Shown: positions 63,246 to 64,000 of the stretch, piece by piece
Position numbering within the stretch: position 1 is the stretch's first letter
Layout of the letters: every line of letters begins with the position of its first letter
Source: Vibrio fluvialis
GTDB lineage: Bacteria; Pseudomonadota; Gammaproteobacteria; Enterobacterales; Vibrionaceae
Direction: 5' to 3'
DNA: 64,000 nucleotides
Assembly (NCBI RefSeq): GCF_900460245.1
Contig: NZ_UHIP01000002.1
Location: 372,001 to 436,000, forward strand
The notes under the pieces: generated by a model
What the model was told of the DNA's origin: nothing
Seen by the model: the letters and a program-made list of their open reading frames with translations, nothing else
Database searches by the model: none
Program-made: the position numbers and the translations under genes

Positions 63246-64000
63246 ATGAACCCAACGATTGCTGCAACTGGTGGTTGGCTGCTGATGGCAAGCCTGCTGC
63301 TGTCTCTGAGTGCACAGCTGACCCATCAACTGAGCGGTTTCTGGGCGGGTATTCCTATTTGGATCGCCGCAGGGTTATTCCTGCCCGCCGTCAAACCCGC
63401 GCAAAAGAAACAGATATTGCTGTTGTTTGGTCTGGGGGCGGCCGGGCTGATTTATGGCGCGCTCAAGGGCAGTGACAACCACTATGTGCTGAAGGCGATC
63501 GAAGCCAACCAAAACGTGATCACCATGCTGATCGGGGTAGGTTTTCTGCGTATTTTTGCGGTAGAGAGTGTCCGTACCGGAGAGCGTCTGCCTCAAGGCA
63601 AACGCGCATTGGTCCGCACGCTGTTTGGCGCACACTTATTTGGTGCCGTGCTGAACATGTCGTCGGTGATCATCGTCGGCGATAAGTTGTCATCAAAAGA
63701 TAAACTGTCCACCACACAAGGGTTGGTGCTCTTGAGAGCGTTTGCCACCTGCGCTTTCTGGTCGCCATTCTTTGCCTCAATGGGTTTAACCCTCATCAGT
63801 GCACCGGGCGCGCAGCTTGGCACGTTAGTGATGTATGGTTTGCCGGTCAGTCTGGTGGCGCTATCGCTCAGTGCGTGGCAGATCACCCGCCGTCCGGATG
63901 CCGAGCGCATGAGTGGTTATCCTATCTCTTTTTCTTCGCTGTGGATGCCGGGATTGCTGGCTCTGGTAGTCATCTCTGGTCATGAGTTGTATCCACATAT
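63246..64000 (+). CDS. Multi-pass membrane protein, C-terminus outside window
   Basis: At least 251 residues, open to the right edge. Starts MNPTIAATGGWLLMASLLLS and shows at least six hydrophobic helices; a conserved-looking segment reads TLFGAHLFGAVLNMSSVIIV and RAFATCAFWSPFFASMGLTL. It may be an ion-transporter-superfamily carrier, but I do not recognise it firmly. The ATG is not preceded by a good ribosome site; GTG at 63243 is adjacent. Confidence 0.7.
   Translation, partial: MNPTIAATGGWLLMASLLLSLSAQLTHQLSGFWAGIPIWIAAGLFLPAVKPAQKKQILLLFGLGAAGLIYGALKGSDNHYVLKAIEANQNVITMLIGVGFLRIFAVESVRTGERLPQGKRALVRTLFGAHLFGAVLNMSSVIIVGDKLSSKDKLSTTQGLVLLRAFATCAFWSPFFASMGLTLISAPGAQLGTLVMYGLPVSLVALSLSAWQITRRPDAERMSGYPISFSSLWMPGLLALVVISGHELYPH

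Noticed and set aside
1-64000. tRNA, rRNA, insertion sequences, prophage or integron elements
   Set aside because: No sequence with the needed structure, transposase, integrase or attachment repeat was recognised by eye.

Overview
The window looks like part of the second chromosome of a Vibrio, probably near V. fluvialis, V. furnissii or V. cholerae. This rests on a complete type VI secretion (T6SS) cluster in the gene order of the V. cholerae VCA0105-VCA0124 cluster and on Vibrio-like accessory metabolism around it. The species call is inference; no rRNA or tRNA gene is visible.

Layout. 1-1090: start of a ribose operon (rbsD, rbsA cut by the window edge) read leftward, with a perfect LacI-type operator. 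1403-1721: a small lipoprotein with two DUF3012-like repeats and its own terminator. 1781-27540: the T6SS cluster, all on the minus strand. In transcription order it holds PAAR, a Sel1-repeat protein, tssB, tssC, tssE, tssF, tssG, an FHA protein, tssJ, tssK, tssL, clpV, vasH, vasI, tssA, tssM, vasL, and vgrG with a C-terminal muramidase domain followed by its periplasmic immunity gene. The vgrG-immunity pair has its own near-perfect sigma-54 promoter, and VasH, the likely activator, is encoded in the same cluster. No hcp gene is present, so the tube protein must come from elsewhere.

27964-37585: small regulator/transporter units. These are Lrp with LysE, a His-rich CDF metal exporter with a MarR regulator that seems to keep the zinc-site residues of AdcR, an EamA exporter, a large RluA-type pseudouridine synthase, and a NemR-like TetR gene followed by an enal/curcumin-type reductase and a glutathione S-transferase with identical operators at both promoters. 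A SulP transporter closes the block.

37822-44680: a HAD phosphatase, a PhnR-like GntR regulator, and divergent from it a tightly overlapping six-gene operon: binding protein, alkaline-phosphatase-superfamily hydrolase, two permeases, ATPase, HAD-IB phosphatase. This looks like uptake and dephosphorylation of an organophosphorus compound and is the least familiar system here.

44759-64000: a CSS-motif EAL phosphodiesterase; aldo/keto reductase and old yellow enzyme genes with LysR and MFS neighbours; a nucleotidyltransferase-like gene; an EamA/AraC divergent pair with a long inverted repeat; a periplasmic rhodanese; an M20 amidohydrolase facing a LuxR-type regulator; tyrS; tam; a DeoR/Gfo-Idh-MocA/UPF0303 operon; pncB facing its probable regulator nrtR; and a membrane protein cut by the right edge.
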